A DNA stretch of 64,000 bases, from the NCBI RefSeq assembly GCF_007827455.1, contig NZ_VISM01000001.1, positions 1,899,501 through 1,963,500 on the forward strand, written 5' to 3'. Numbering within the stretch: the stretch's first letter is position 1; each line of letters begins with the position of its first letter. The position numbers were made by a program, and so were the translations under genes. Under the pieces are notes generated by a model. It was not told the origin of the DNA. It did not search any database and was given only the letters and a program-made list of their open reading frames with translations. This DNA is from Lutibacter sp. Hel_I_33_5 (GTDB lineage Bacteria; Bacteroidota; Bacteroidia; Flavobacteriales; Flavobacteriaceae). This document shows, piece by piece, positions 53,883 through 62,526 of the stretch.

Positions 53883-55440
53883 AAAGAATTTACCAATATA
53901 TTTATCTATTGCTGTAATTTTCGGAATCCTTATCGGAACAGTTTTCAACGGAAATTCATCACAATTATTTTCATTTTCAGGAAAATCATCCAAAGAAATT
54001 AAGATAAAACGTTTAATAGATTATATTCAAAAAGATTATGTAGATACTATTAATACTGATAATCTTTTGGATGGAGCAATAACACAAATGTTAGGAAAAC
54101 TAGATCCGCATTCGGTATATATTCCCAAAGAAAATTTACAAGCCGTTACCGAAAATATGCAAGGTAATTTTGTAGGAATTGGTGTACAGTTTAGAATGGT
54201 AAAAGATTCAATAACAGTTATTCAAACTATAAAAGATGGGCCAAGTGTAAAAGCTGGAATTAAGGCTGGAGATCGAATTTTAATTGCAAATAAAGACACC
54301 TTATTCGGTAAAAATTATGGCAGCAATAAAATTCCAAAATATTTAAAAGGCAAACCAGACACCAAAGTTTCTTTACAAATTTATAGAAAAACCAATGACA
54401 GTTTATTTACGGTTGATATTACAAGAAATAAGGTAAATATTAAAAGTGTGGATATTGGCTATATGCTAAATGATACTATTGGATATATTAAAGTTGATCG
54501 ATTTGCACGTAACACATATAAAGAATTTAAAAGTTCATTATCTACTCTTTTAAATAATGGAATGACTGATTTGGTTCTTGATTTACGTGGAAATGGTGGC
54601 GGATTTATTGATATTGCGAATGATATTGTTGATGAGTTTTTAGAAGATGATAAACTGATTGTTTTTACAAAAAACAATAAAGGAAAAATTTCGAAATCAT
54701 ATGCTACATCAAAAGGGAACTTTGAAAAAGGAGGTTTATATGTTTTAATTGATGAAAACTCAGCTTCAGCGTCAGAAATTGTTGCAGGAGCTTTACAAGA
54801 TAACGACAAAGGAACTATTATTGGTCGCCGTTCTTTTGGTAAAGGATTGGTGCAAGAAGAAATTGATTTAGGTGATGGTTCTGCGGTACGTTTAACAACC
54901 GCTAGATATTACACGCCAACGGGGAGATCCATTCAAAAACCTTATGAAAAAGGCAATACAAATGCGTATCAAAATGAATCATTTAAAAGATTACAAAACG
55001 GCGAATTAATTCATAAAGACAGTATAAAAACCAACAAAGATTTAGAGTTTAAAACACCTAAAGGAAAAGTGGTTTATGGCGGTGGTGGAATTATTCCTGA
55101 TGTTTTTGTACCCATTGATACTACTGGATATTTACCTCCATTTTATTTTAATAAATTAAATAATTTTGCATTTAATTTTGTCGATAAAAATAGAGCAGAA
55201 CTCAAAGAATATTCAATAAAAAGTTTTGTATCTGATTTTGATACAAATCAAAAAATTACAGATAAATTTTTAGCAACACTAAAAGATTTTAATCCATCCT
55301 ATCAAACACAGGAATTGCTAAAAAAACATGTAAAAACAATAATTGGTAGAGAGTTATTTGGTGATGAAGCCTTGTATCGTTTAAATCAATCAGATGATAA
55401 AATGCTACAAAAAGTGTTCCAGTTGGAAGCTAACAATTAA
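53875..55440 (+). CDS. S41-family carboxy-terminal processing peptidase
   Basis: A 521-residue CtpA-like periplasmic protease. An N-terminal membrane anchor (IYLSIAVIFGILIGTVF) is followed by an N-domain, a PDZ domain (GIGVQFRMVKDSITVIQTIKDGPSVKAGIKAGDRI) and the protease core. The core has LDLRGNGGGFIDIANDIVDEFL, the nucleophile Ser in ENSASASEIVAGALQD and the Lys in RRSFGKGLVQ. The start overlaps the deaminase by 8 bp. Confidence 0.93.
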   Translation: MNKKNLPIYLSIAVIFGILIGTVFNGNSSQLFSFSGKSSKEIKIKRLIDYIQKDYVDTINTDNLLDGAITQMLGKLDPHSVYIPKENLQAVTENMQGNFVGIGVQFRMVKDSITVIQTIKDGPSVKAGIKAGDRILIANKDTLFGKNYGSNKIPKYLKGKPDTKVSLQIYRKTNDSLFTVDITRNKVNIKSVDIGYMLNDTIGYIKVDRFARNTYKEFKSSLSTLLNNGMTDLVLDLRGNGGGFIDIANDIVDEFLEDDKLIVFTKNNKGKISKSYATSKGNFEKGGLYVLIDENSASASEIVAGALQDNDKGTIIGRRSFGKGLVQEEIDLGDGSAVRLTTARYYTPTGRSIQKPYEKGNTNAYQNESFKRLQNGELIHKDSIKTNKDLEFKTPKGKVVYGGGGIIPDVFVPIDTTGYLPPFYFNKLNNFAFNFVDKNRAELKEYSIKSFVSDFDTNQKITDKFLATLKDFNPSYQTQELLKKHVKTIIGRELFGDEALYRLNQSDDKMLQKVFQLEANN

Positions 55441-55461
55441 AGCCGTTTCTTTGTTCTAACA

Positions 55462-56226
55462 ATGATACAAATTACTACCAAAAAAAACACTAAAGTTTAC
55501 TTCGCTTCAGATCAGCATTTAGGTGCTCCAACTCAAGAAGCAAGCTTTCCTAGAGAACAAAAATTTGTTGCTTGGCTACATGAAATAAAAAAAGACGCAG
55601 AAGCTATTTTTTTATTAGGTGATTTATTTGATTTCTGGTTTGAATATAAAACTGTAGTCCCAAAAGGATTTGTAAGAGTATTAGGGAAATTAGCAGAACT
55701 TAAAGACAGTGGAATCCCTATTTATTTTTTTGTTGGAAATCATGATTTATGGATGCGCGATTATTTTGAGCAAGAATTAAACATACCCGTTTATCACAAT
55801 CCACAAGAATTTGAGATTGATGGAAAAAAGTTATTCATTGGTCATGGTGATGGTTTAGGGCCAGGAGATTATGGATACAAAAGGATGAAAAAAATATTCA
55901 CTTTTAAACCTTTTCAATGGATGTTTAGATGGCTACATCCAGATTTAGGAATGAAATTAGGACAATACATGTCCGTTAAAAACAAATTGATTTCTGGAGA
56001 CGAAGATGCTACATTTTTAGGCGAAGAAAATGAGTGGTTAGTTCAATATTCAAAAGAAAAACTAAAAGAAAAACAATACGATTATTTTGTATTTGGTCAT
56101 AGGCATTTGCCGCTAGAAATTCAACTATCAGAAAACAGCACCTATATAAATCTTGGTGATTGGATTCATCATTTTACATTTGCATCATTTAATGAAGGAA
56201 AAATTAGTTTAACAAAGTTTAACTGA
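55462..56226 (+). CDS. lpxH: UDP-2,3-diacylglucosamine diphosphatase
   Basis: A 254-residue calcineurin-fold phosphoesterase of lipid A synthesis. The metallophosphatase blocks are in order: SDQHLGAP, LGDLFDFWFEYK, GNHDLWMRDYFEQEL, GHGDGLGPGDYGYKRMKK and FGHRHLPLEIQL. The first block has SDQH in place of the more frequent SDLH/SDxH pattern but keeps Asp and His. It follows the S41 protease by 21 bp. Given waaA, the window holds two lipid A/Kdo steps at separate loci. Confidence 0.92.
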   Translation: MIQITTKKNTKVYFASDQHLGAPTQEASFPREQKFVAWLHEIKKDAEAIFLLGDLFDFWFEYKTVVPKGFVRVLGKLAELKDSGIPIYFFVGNHDLWMRDYFEQELNIPVYHNPQEFEIDGKKLFIGHGDGLGPGDYGYKRMKKIFTFKPFQWMFRWLHPDLGMKLGQYMSVKNKLISGDEDATFLGEENEWLVQYSKEKLKEKQYDYFVFGHRHLPLEIQLSENSTYINLGDWIHHFTFASFNEGKISLTKFN

Positions 56227-56271
56227 AATAGGTTGTAAAACCCCTATTTTCAGTGATATCTTTAACCTTCT

Positions 56272-56306
56272 TTTAACAAAATATTTTTGTTAGTTTTGTA
56301 GCTTTG
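56272..56306 (+). promoter_or_regulatory. Promoter candidate of the bat operon
   Basis: TAGCTTTG (56299-56306) is an exact TAnnTTTG. The upstream TTTAAC (56272-56277) has a spacing of 21 nt. A second TTTAAC copy lies at 56260. Confidence 0.5.
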
Positions 56307-56342
56307 TTTTTCGAAAAATTTAACACATAAATATATTAAAAT

Positions 56343-57332
56343 ATGGATGTAGATGTAAGAGCCATTAATGAAAAAATAGAAAGAGAAAGTGCTTTTGTAG
56401 ACATACTTACTACCGAAATAAATAAGGTAATTGTAGGTCAAAAAGACATGATAGAAAGATTACTTATTGGTTTATTAGGAAATGGACATATCTTACTAGA
56501 AGGTGTACCTGGGCTTGCAAAAACGTTAGCTATTAACACATTATCAAAAGCTGTACAAGGAAGTTTTAGTAGAATTCAGTTTACGCCAGATTTATTACCT
56601 GCAGATGTTGTTGGAACGATGATTTACAACATGAAAGAGAATGATTTCTCTATAAAAAAAGGACCCATTTTTGCAAATTTTGTGTTAGCAGATGAGATAA
56701 ATCGTGCGCCAGCAAAAGTACAATCAGCTTTATTAGAAGCAATGCAAGAGCGTCAAACAACCATTGGAGATACTACATTTAAATTAGACGAACCGTTTTT
56801 AGTAATGGCTACTCAAAATCCTGTAGAACAAGAAGGTACATATCCTTTACCTGAAGCGCAAGTCGATCGTTTTATGTTAAAAACTGTAATTGATTATCCA
56901 TCGTTATCAGATGAACAAATCATTATGCGTCAAAATTTAAAAGGAGAATATGCAACTGTAAATCCAGTAGTATCAATTGAAGAAATTGTTAAAGCTAGAA
57001 AAATTGTAAACGAAGTTTACATGGACGAAAAAATAGAAAAATATATTCTTGACATCGTTTTTGCAACTCGTTATCCAGAAAAATATAATTTACCAGATTT
57101 ACAACCATTAATTAGTTTTGGATCTTCTCCTCGTGGAAGTATTGCTTTAGCAAAAGCTGCAAAATGTTATGCTTTTATTAAACGAAGAGGGTATGTAATA
57201 CCAGAAGATGTAAGAGCTATAGTAAATGATGTTTTACGTCATAGAATTGGAATTACTTATGAAGCTGAGGCTGAAAATATTTCTTCTTTAGATATTATCA
57301 ACTCAATAATAAATGAAGTAGAAGTACCATAA
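56343..57332 (+). CDS. moxR: MoxR-family AAA+ ATPase
   Basis: A 329-residue AAA+ ATPase, likely a chaperone for VWA-domain proteins. Walker A is GVPGLAKT (residues 58-65), Walker B is FVLADEINRAPAKVQSALLEAM, and sensor 1 is MATQNPVEQEGTYPLPEAQVDRF. It is the first gene of the Bacteroidetes bat (aerotolerance) operon. The stop is followed 2 bp later by a hairpin block extending to the next start codon. Confidence 0.95.
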   Translation: MDVDVRAINEKIERESAFVDILTTEINKVIVGQKDMIERLLIGLLGNGHILLEGVPGLAKTLAINTLSKAVQGSFSRIQFTPDLLPADVVGTMIYNMKENDFSIKKGPIFANFVLADEINRAPAKVQSALLEAMQERQTTIGDTTFKLDEPFLVMATQNPVEQEGTYPLPEAQVDRFMLKTVIDYPSLSDEQIIMRQNLKGEYATVNPVVSIEEIVKARKIVNEVYMDEKIEKYILDIVFATRYPEKYNLPDLQPLISFGSSPRGSIALAKAAKCYAFIKRRGYVIPEDVRAIVNDVLRHRIGITYEAEAENISSLDIINSIINEVEVP

Positions 57333-57334
57333 AA

Positions 57335-57420
57335 AATTGTTGAATCGTGGAATTGTTTAACTGTTTGAAAAACAGATAAACACCCAATTAAACAAATACC
57401 CAATTAAACGATTAAACATT
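57335..57420. repeat. ORF-less hairpin between moxR and the DUF58 gene
   Basis: A long imperfect inverted repeat fills the gap. The outer arms, 57335 onward and 57401-57420, pair along AATGTTTAATCG and its partner. The inner arms TTTAACTGTTT (57356-57366) and AAACAGATAAA (57370-57380) match but for one base. The right side carries a 20-nt extra copy of the CCCAATTAAACAAATA type. The sequence GTTTAACTGTTT also occurs in the right boundary of the four-helix element at 60.6 kb. The right end contributes the TT of the next TTG start codon. Confidence 0.7.
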
Positions 57421-58285
57421 GGATACAAAGGAATTACTAAAAAAAGTTCGTAAAATTGAGATTAAGACACGTAGGTTGTCTAATCATATTTTTGGAGGAG
57501 AATATCATTCTACTTTCAAAGGTAGAGGTATGACTTTTTCTGAAGTACGACAGTATCAATTTGGTGATGATGTGAGAGCTATCGATTGGAATGTTACTGC
57601 GCGTTATAACGAACCTTATATAAAGGTTTTTGAAGAAGAGCGTGAACTAACCATGATGCTTTTAGTAGATATTTCTGGGTCAGAATTCTTTGGAACATCA
57701 ACACAATTTAAAAAAGATACAGTTACAGAAATTGCTGCAACGCTAGCTTTTTCTGCAATCCAGAATAATGATAAAGTTGGTTTGATTTTATTTTCTGACG
57801 ATGTAGAATTATACATTCCGCCAAAAAAAGGGAAAAGCCACGTTCTTAGAATTATTAGAGAATTAATAGAATTCAAACCTAAAAGTAGAAAGACAAATAT
57901 TGATGAAGCTTTAAAATTTTTATCAAATGTGATGAAAAAGAAAGCGATTGTTTTTATGCTATCAGATTTTATGGATGATGATTATGAGCGTACGCTTAAA
58001 ATTGTTGCCAACAAACATGATATTACAGGAATTAGAGTGTACGACAAACGTGATGAGGAAATTCCAAATTTAGGAATGGTTTCTATGGTAGATGCAGAAA
58101 CTGGAAAGGTTGGATTAATTAATACAGCTTCAAAAGCTGTGCGTAAACAATATCATATTAACTCTTTAAAATTAACAGATTATTTTAAAAAAACCTTTAA
58201 AATAAGCGGTGCAGGGACTATTAACACCCGAGTTGATGAGAGTTATGTGAAAAAATTATTAGGATATTTTAAACAAAAAGGATAA
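57419..58285 (+). CDS. DUF58 domain protein of the bat operon
   Basis: A 288-residue protein with the DUF58 core (SEVRQYQFGDDVRAIDWNVTARYNEPYIKVFEEERELTMMLLVD) and a VWA-type MIDAS, DISGSEFF. It forms part of the MoxR/Bat system tied to aerotolerance or envelope stability in Bacteroidetes. The start codon is TTG (57419-57421), giving MDTKELLKKV, the usual N-terminus. The first two bases of the codon come from the hairpin block just upstream, so the original ATG may have been replaced. Confidence 0.92.
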   Translation: MDTKELLKKVRKIEIKTRRLSNHIFGGEYHSTFKGRGMTFSEVRQYQFGDDVRAIDWNVTARYNEPYIKVFEEERELTMMLLVDISGSEFFGTSTQFKKDTVTEIAATLAFSAIQNNDKVGLILFSDDVELYIPPKKGKSHVLRIIRELIEFKPKSRKTNIDEALKFLSNVMKKKAIVFMLSDFMDDDYERTLKIVANKHDITGIRVYDKRDEEIPNLGMVSMVDAETGKVGLINTASKAVRKQYHINSLKLTDYFKKTFKISGAGTINTRVDESYVKKLLGYFKQKG

Positions 58286-58295
58286 TCGTTTTATA

Positions 58296-59216
58296 GTGAA
58301 AAACCATTTATTATATATACTTTTTTTAGTTGCTTCACTTAGTTTTTCTCAAGAAAAACCAAAAGTGACTATAGCTGTAGACACTACTAATATTAGAATT
58401 GGTGAACAGTTTGAATACACTATTTCTGTTGATGGAACTGATAATGTAATTTTACCAAAACTTAATAACTTAAACAACTTAGAAGTAGTTGATTCTACTA
58501 AAATTGATACCATAAAAAACAGCTTAATTAGAAAATATATTTTAACTGGTTTTGATAGTGGTGCATTTTACATTCCGCAACAACAAGTGTTTATAAAAAA
58601 TCAGGCATATTTAACCGATTCTTTATTAATAAATGTTGCTACAATAGCTGTTGATACTACCAAAATTAAAAAATTTCCTATTAAAGGAATCAAAGGAGAA
58701 CCTTATCAATTTAATGATTTTAAACATTATTTATGGTGGGTTTTAGCAGCATTAGTTATCATTGGATTATTACTTTATTATTTTGTTTTTAGAAAGAAAA
58801 AAGCTGAAGAAGAAATAGAAGTTGTTCCAGACATTCCTCCTTATGATGAAGCAATGCAAAAGTTAAAAGCATTGGATACTAAACTACTTTGGCAAAACAA
58901 TAAGGTTAAAAAATACTATAGTGAGTTAACGGAAATTGTACGTGGATATATTGAGCGTGAACTAAAGATTCCTGCGCTTGAAATTACTACTGATGAAATT
59001 ATTGAAACATTATCAGGTTTTCAAAAAACAGAAACTATAGATACTTCAAAAGAAACCATTAAAAAATTAAAAGGACTATTACAAGAAGCTGATTTAGTAA
59101 AATTTGCGAAATCTAAACCAATGGCTGAAGAAATTGAAGATGATAGAAGAGATGCGGAAAATATTGTCAATAATTTGAAACCAAAAATAATAGAAGAAGA
59201 AAATGAAGTGGAATAA
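58296..59216 (+). CDS. Bat operon membrane protein (BatD-N/DUF4381-like)
   Basis: A 306-residue protein with signal peptide (1-18), a periplasmic Ig-like N-domain (VTIAVDTTNIRIGEQFEYTISV), a single membrane helix near residues 148-170 (LWWVLAALVIIGLLLYYFVF) and a cytoplasmic helical tail (YDEAMQKLKALDTKLLWQNNK). This is the usual gene between DUF58 and batA. GTG at 58296 is the start. The stop lies 14 bp inside the batA gene. Confidence 0.85.
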   Translation: MKNHLLYILFLVASLSFSQEKPKVTIAVDTTNIRIGEQFEYTISVDGTDNVILPKLNNLNNLEVVDSTKIDTIKNSLIRKYILTGFDSGAFYIPQQQVFIKNQAYLTDSLLINVATIAVDTTKIKKFPIKGIKGEPYQFNDFKHYLWWVLAALVIIGLLLYYFVFRKKKAEEEIEVVPDIPPYDEAMQKLKALDTKLLWQNNKVKKYYSELTEIVRGYIERELKIPALEITTDEIIETLSGFQKTETIDTSKETIKKLKGLLQEADLVKFAKSKPMAEEIEDDRRDAENIVNNLKPKIIEEENEVE

Positions 59217-60210
59217 TTTTGAATTTCATAATCCAGAGTTTTTATGGCTTTTAGGAATCATTCCTTTATTAGCGGTATGGTATTTCTTTACCCGTAAAAA
59301 AGATGGAGCAAAATTAACCATTCCAAGTGTTAAAGGATTTTCGGTCAAAAATTCATTTCTATCAAAACTAAAACCTTTTTTATATCTATTAAGACTAGCG
59401 GCATTGGCAGTCTTAATTGTAGCTTTAGCAAGACCAAGAAATGTTTCGGTAAGTAAAAAGACAAAAACTAATAGAGGAATTGATATTGTTATGGCAATAG
59501 ACGTTTCTGCCAGTATGTTAGCAAAAGATTTAAAACCAAATCGACTTGAAGCATTAAAAAAAGTAGCGACAGATTTTGTGAATCGTCGCCCTAATGATAG
59601 AATTGGAATTGTAGTTTACGCCGGAGAAAGTTTTACTCAAACACCAATAACTAGCGATAAAGGAATAGTAAAACGTACAATTTCTGAAATTAAATGGGGT
59701 CAATTAGAAGGAGGAACAGCTATAGGGATGGGCTTAGGATCTGCAGTTAATAGATTAAAAGAAAGTAAAGCAAAAAGTAAAATTATTATTCTTTTAACCG
59801 ATGGCGTAAATAATTCTGGATTTGTAGATCCAAAAACTGCTACAGAATTAGCAAAAGAATTAAGTATTAAAGTATATACAATTGGAATTGGAACAAACGG
59901 AATGGCTCCTTTTCCATGGAGTAGAGATCCAAGAACAGGGAAATTACAATTCAGAAATCAACAGGTAGAAATTGACGAAGCTTTATTAAAACATATAGCA
60001 ACAGAAACCGAAGGAAAGTATTTTAGAGCTACGAATAATACAAAGTTGAAAGATATTTATGATGAAATTGATACGCTAGAAAAAACAAAAATAGAAGAAT
60101 TTAAATACTATAATTATCAAGAAAAATATAGATTACTAGTGTTTTTAGCTGGCGGATTATTGCTGTTAGAGTTTTTATTAAGAAACACTGTATTCAAAAG
60201 TTTTATATAG
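59203..60210 (+). CDS. batA: VWA-domain protein BatA
   Basis: A 335-residue membrane protein. N-terminal residues 10-30 and 55-80 are membrane helices (FLWLLGIIPLLAVWYFF), followed by a VWA domain with MIDAS MAIDVSASMLAKDL (DxSxS) and downstream LTDGVNNSGF. A C-terminal helix (LLVFLAGGLLLLEFLL) anchors it. It should face the periplasm with BatB. The start overlaps the preceding gene by 14 bp. Confidence 0.93.
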   Translation: MKWNNFEFHNPEFLWLLGIIPLLAVWYFFTRKKDGAKLTIPSVKGFSVKNSFLSKLKPFLYLLRLAALAVLIVALARPRNVSVSKKTKTNRGIDIVMAIDVSASMLAKDLKPNRLEALKKVATDFVNRRPNDRIGIVVYAGESFTQTPITSDKGIVKRTISEIKWGQLEGGTAIGMGLGSAVNRLKESKAKSKIIILLTDGVNNSGFVDPKTATELAKELSIKVYTIGIGTNGMAPFPWSRDPRTGKLQFRNQQVEIDEALLKHIATETEGKYFRATNNTKLKDIYDEIDTLEKTKIEEFKYYNYQEKYRLLVFLAGGLLLLEFLLRNTVFKSFI

Positions 60211-60212
60211 TT

Positions 60213-60624
60213 ATTGTTGAAAAGTTAAATTGTTAAAACGTAAAATTGAATGCATACATTTTCATTTGAAAAATTAGAAGTTTGGAAAGAAGCAATTAGC
60301 CTTTCAAAAAACATCTATGGATTAACTGGAAAATTTCCGACATCTGAAAAATTTGGATTAATTAATCAATTAAGAAGAGCATCAGTTTCAATTTCATCTA
60401 ATTTAGCTGAAGGAACATCACGAGCTACTAATAAAGATAAAGCTCATTTTACAACAATATCGTATAGTTCTACGATGGAAGTTTTAAATCAATTAATCCT
60501 TTCTAAAGAATTAAAGTATATTTCTGAAGCAGAATATATCAATTTAAGAACTAGTATTTATAAAATAACAAACATGCTTAATGCTTTGAGAAAAGCACAA
60601 TTAAACAGTTAAACAAAAAACAAT
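60213..60624. mobile_element. Intervening-sequence-like element in the bat operon
   Basis: The left boundary (60213-60238) starts ATTGTTGAAAAGTTAAATTG. The right boundary (60599-60624) is AATTAAACAGTTAAAC followed by AAAAAACAAT. They form an imperfect inverted repeat of about 25 bp, with an exact ATTGTT/AACAAT terminus. They enclose the four-helix ORF. The boundaries are AT-rich and the pairing is weaker than in the sdh copy, so the exact ends are uncertain. Confidence 0.5.
60250..60612 (+). CDS. Four-helix-bundle protein (S23/IVP family)
   Basis: A 120-residue paralogue of the ORF at 20509, sharing the core RRASVSISSNLAEGTSR and an opening FEKLEVWKEAISLSKNIY. Like that copy it sits between two genes that belong together, here batA and batB, 40 bp after batA and 28 bp before batB. 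It forms four predicted amphipathic helices. It has no evident link to Bat function and its gene lies inside the inverted-repeat boundaries. Confidence 0.87.
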   Translation: MHTFSFEKLEVWKEAISLSKNIYGLTGKFPTSEKFGLINQLRRASVSISSNLAEGTSRATNKDKAHFTTISYSSTMEVLNQLILSKELKYISEAEYINLRTSIYKITNMLNALRKAQLNS

Positions 60625-60639
60625 TAAACCATCCAAAGG

Positions 60640-61680
60640 ATGTACAAAATAGAAGAACCAATATATTTTTACTTTTTTGCAATTATCCCTGTGATAATTG
60701 TCATATTTCTGTTGGTTTTATGGTGGAAAAAAAGAGCACAAAAAAAGTTTGCTTCACCAGAATTATTACAGCAATTAGCACCAAATTCATCAACGTTTAA
60801 ATCAGTTTTAAAGTTAGTTTTTTTAATTATTGGTTTATCATTTTTAATACTTTCATTGGTGAATCCAAAAATGGGAACAAAGCTACAAACTGTAAAACGT
60901 GAAGGTGTAGACGTTGTTTTTGCGTTGGATGTTTCTAAAAGCATGTTAGCAGAAGATATTGCGCCAAACCGATTAGAAAAATCGAAACAAATCATTTCTA
61001 AAATCATAGATAAATTAGGTAGCGATAGAGTTGGGGTAATTATTTATGCGGGGAATTCATATCCTCTTTTACCAATTACAACAGATCATGCGGCAGCAAA
61101 AATGTTTTTGCAAAATGCGAATCCAGACATGGTTTCAAGCCAAGGAACAGCAATAAACGAAGCCTTAGAATTGGCTAAAACATATTATAATAATGATGAG
61201 CAAACCAATCGTTTTTTAATCATTATTTCTGATGGAGAAGATCATCAAGAAGAAACAAAACAAGTTGCTCAGAATATTGCTAACGAAGGCATAAAAGTTT
61301 ATACTATTGGTGTTGGAACAGAAAGTGGTGGTCCAATTCCAATGAAATTAAACGGTTCTTTAATCGGTTATAAAAAGGATAGAAAGGGTGAAACGGTAAT
61401 CACGAAAAGGAAACCTGATGTTTTACAAGGAATTGCAGATGCCGCAAACGGAAATTACATTGACGGAAACAAAACAGATAATCCAGTAAAAACTATTGAA
61501 GGAATTATTACGAATGCACAAAAAAGTGAATTTGAAACAAAACAATTTTCGGATTATAAAGATCAATTTCAATGGTTTATAGGAATAGGAATATTGTTTT
61601 TAGTGTTAGATATTTTCTTGTTTGACAAGAAAACTAAATGGCTACGGAAAGTTGATTTATTTAACGAAGAAAAGAAATAA
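60640..61680 (+). CDS. batB: VWA-domain protein BatB
   Basis: A 346-residue relative of BatA. Membrane helices near residues 8-28 and 58-77, then a VWA domain with MIDAS FALDVSKSMLAED and LIIISDGEDHQEET, and a C-terminal helix (FQWFIGIGILFLVLDIFLF). It probably works with BatA and the TPR protein BatC. The start at 60640 follows the four-helix ORF by 27 bp and the end is next to batC. Confidence 0.93.
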   Translation: MYKIEEPIYFYFFAIIPVIIVIFLLVLWWKKRAQKKFASPELLQQLAPNSSTFKSVLKLVFLIIGLSFLILSLVNPKMGTKLQTVKREGVDVVFALDVSKSMLAEDIAPNRLEKSKQIISKIIDKLGSDRVGVIIYAGNSYPLLPITTDHAAAKMFLQNANPDMVSSQGTAINEALELAKTYYNNDEQTNRFLIIISDGEDHQEETKQVAQNIANEGIKVYTIGVGTESGGPIPMKLNGSLIGYKKDRKGETVITKRKPDVLQGIADAANGNYIDGNKTDNPVKTIEGIITNAQKSEFETKQFSDYKDQFQWFIGIGILFLVLDIFLFDKKTKWLRKVDLFNEEKK

Positions 61681-61681
61681 C

Positions 61682-62485
61682 ATGAACCATTTACAAAACA
61701 TACTATTGGTTATTTTGATGCTATTTTCATCAATAAATATTCATGCACAACAAGACACATTAAAACTACAACGTGAAGCTAGAACTTTATTACGTAATGG
61801 TAATAAATTATACAATCAGCAAAAATTTACAGATGCTTCAGTTGCGTATAAAAAAGCCTTAGGTAAAAATAGTAAGTACGATAAAGCAAGCTATAATCTA
61901 GGGAATGCTTTGTATCAAGAAAAAAATTATAAGGAAGCTGTTCCGCAATTTGAATTAACCACAAAGACTGCAAAAACGAAAGTAGAAAAATCTGAAGCAT
62001 ATCATAATATCGGGAATGCTATGATGGAACAAAAGCAATATCAACCTGCTGTAGATGCCTATAAAAATGCGTTAAGAAACAATCCTAATGATGATGAAAC
62101 TCGCTATAATTTGGCTGTTGCTCAGAAACTATTAGAAAAAGAAAAGCAAAAAAATAAGGACAAGAAAGACGATAAAAACAAAGACAAGAATAAAGATAAA
62201 AAGGACGACAAGAACAAGGATAAAAAAGATAATAAAGACGGAAAGGATAAGGACAAAAAAGACGATCAAAACAAAGATAAAGGAGACAATAAGCAGGATA
62301 AAAACAAAAATCCTGACAAGAAGAAAGATCAGAAAGAAAAACCTAAGCCAAAGCAAGGTCAAATGACACCTCAACAAATAAAACAATTGTTAGAGAATTT
62401 AAATAATGAGGAAAAGAAAACTCAGAAAAAAATGAATCTTAAAAAGGCAAAAGGTAAAAAAGTAAAACAAGAAAAAGACTGGTAA
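61682..62485 (+). CDS. batC: TPR protein BatC
   Basis: A 267-residue exported protein: signal peptide (cleavage near NIHAQQ), then about three tetratricopeptide repeats (LYNQQKFTDASVAYKKALG, ASYNLGNALYQEKNYKEAV, EAYHNIGNAMMEQKQYQPAV) and a long Lys/Asp-rich tail. ATG at 61682 was chosen; an in-frame opening from 61622 runs through batB. The tail (residues about 153-224) is low complexity and repetitive, typical of BatC. Confidence 0.92.
   Translation: MNHLQNILLVILMLFSSINIHAQQDTLKLQREARTLLRNGNKLYNQQKFTDASVAYKKALGKNSKYDKASYNLGNALYQEKNYKEAVPQFELTTKTAKTKVEKSEAYHNIGNAMMEQKQYQPAVDAYKNALRNNPNDDETRYNLAVAQKLLEKEKQKNKDKKDDKNKDKNKDKKDDKNKDKKDNKDGKDKDKKDDQNKDKGDNKQDKNKNPDKKKDQKEKPKPKQGQMTPQQIKQLLENLNNEEKKTQKKMNLKKAKGKKVKQEKDW
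62136..62352 (+). repeat. Lys/Asp-rich low-complexity repeat in batC
   Basis: The DNA repeats units like AAAGACAAAAAAGACGAT, coding for irregular KDKKDD and NKDKKDD repeats for about 70 residues. It is prone to length change by slippage. Confidence 0.85.
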
Positions 62486-62504
62486 AATAATAGTTGTTAA
62501 TTAC

Positions 62505-62512
62505 TATTTTTG
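62505..62512 (+). promoter_or_regulatory. Possible internal promoter before batD
   Basis: TATTTTTG followed by C, exact -7 consensus, 15 nt before the batD ATG. The -33 is not convincing, and read-through from batC remains likely. Confidence 0.35.
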
Positions 62513-62526
62513 CTCAGATTTATAAA

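Noticed and set aside
61622..61681. BatC start inside batB
   Set aside because: The ATG at 61682 gives a proper signal peptide; the longer frame begins inside batB coding sequence.
62132..62386. Minus-strand frame of 84 residues rich in Leu, Phe and Val
   Set aside because: It is the antisense of the Lys/Asp repeat in batC; hydrophobicity is an artefact of AAA and GAC codons read backwards.
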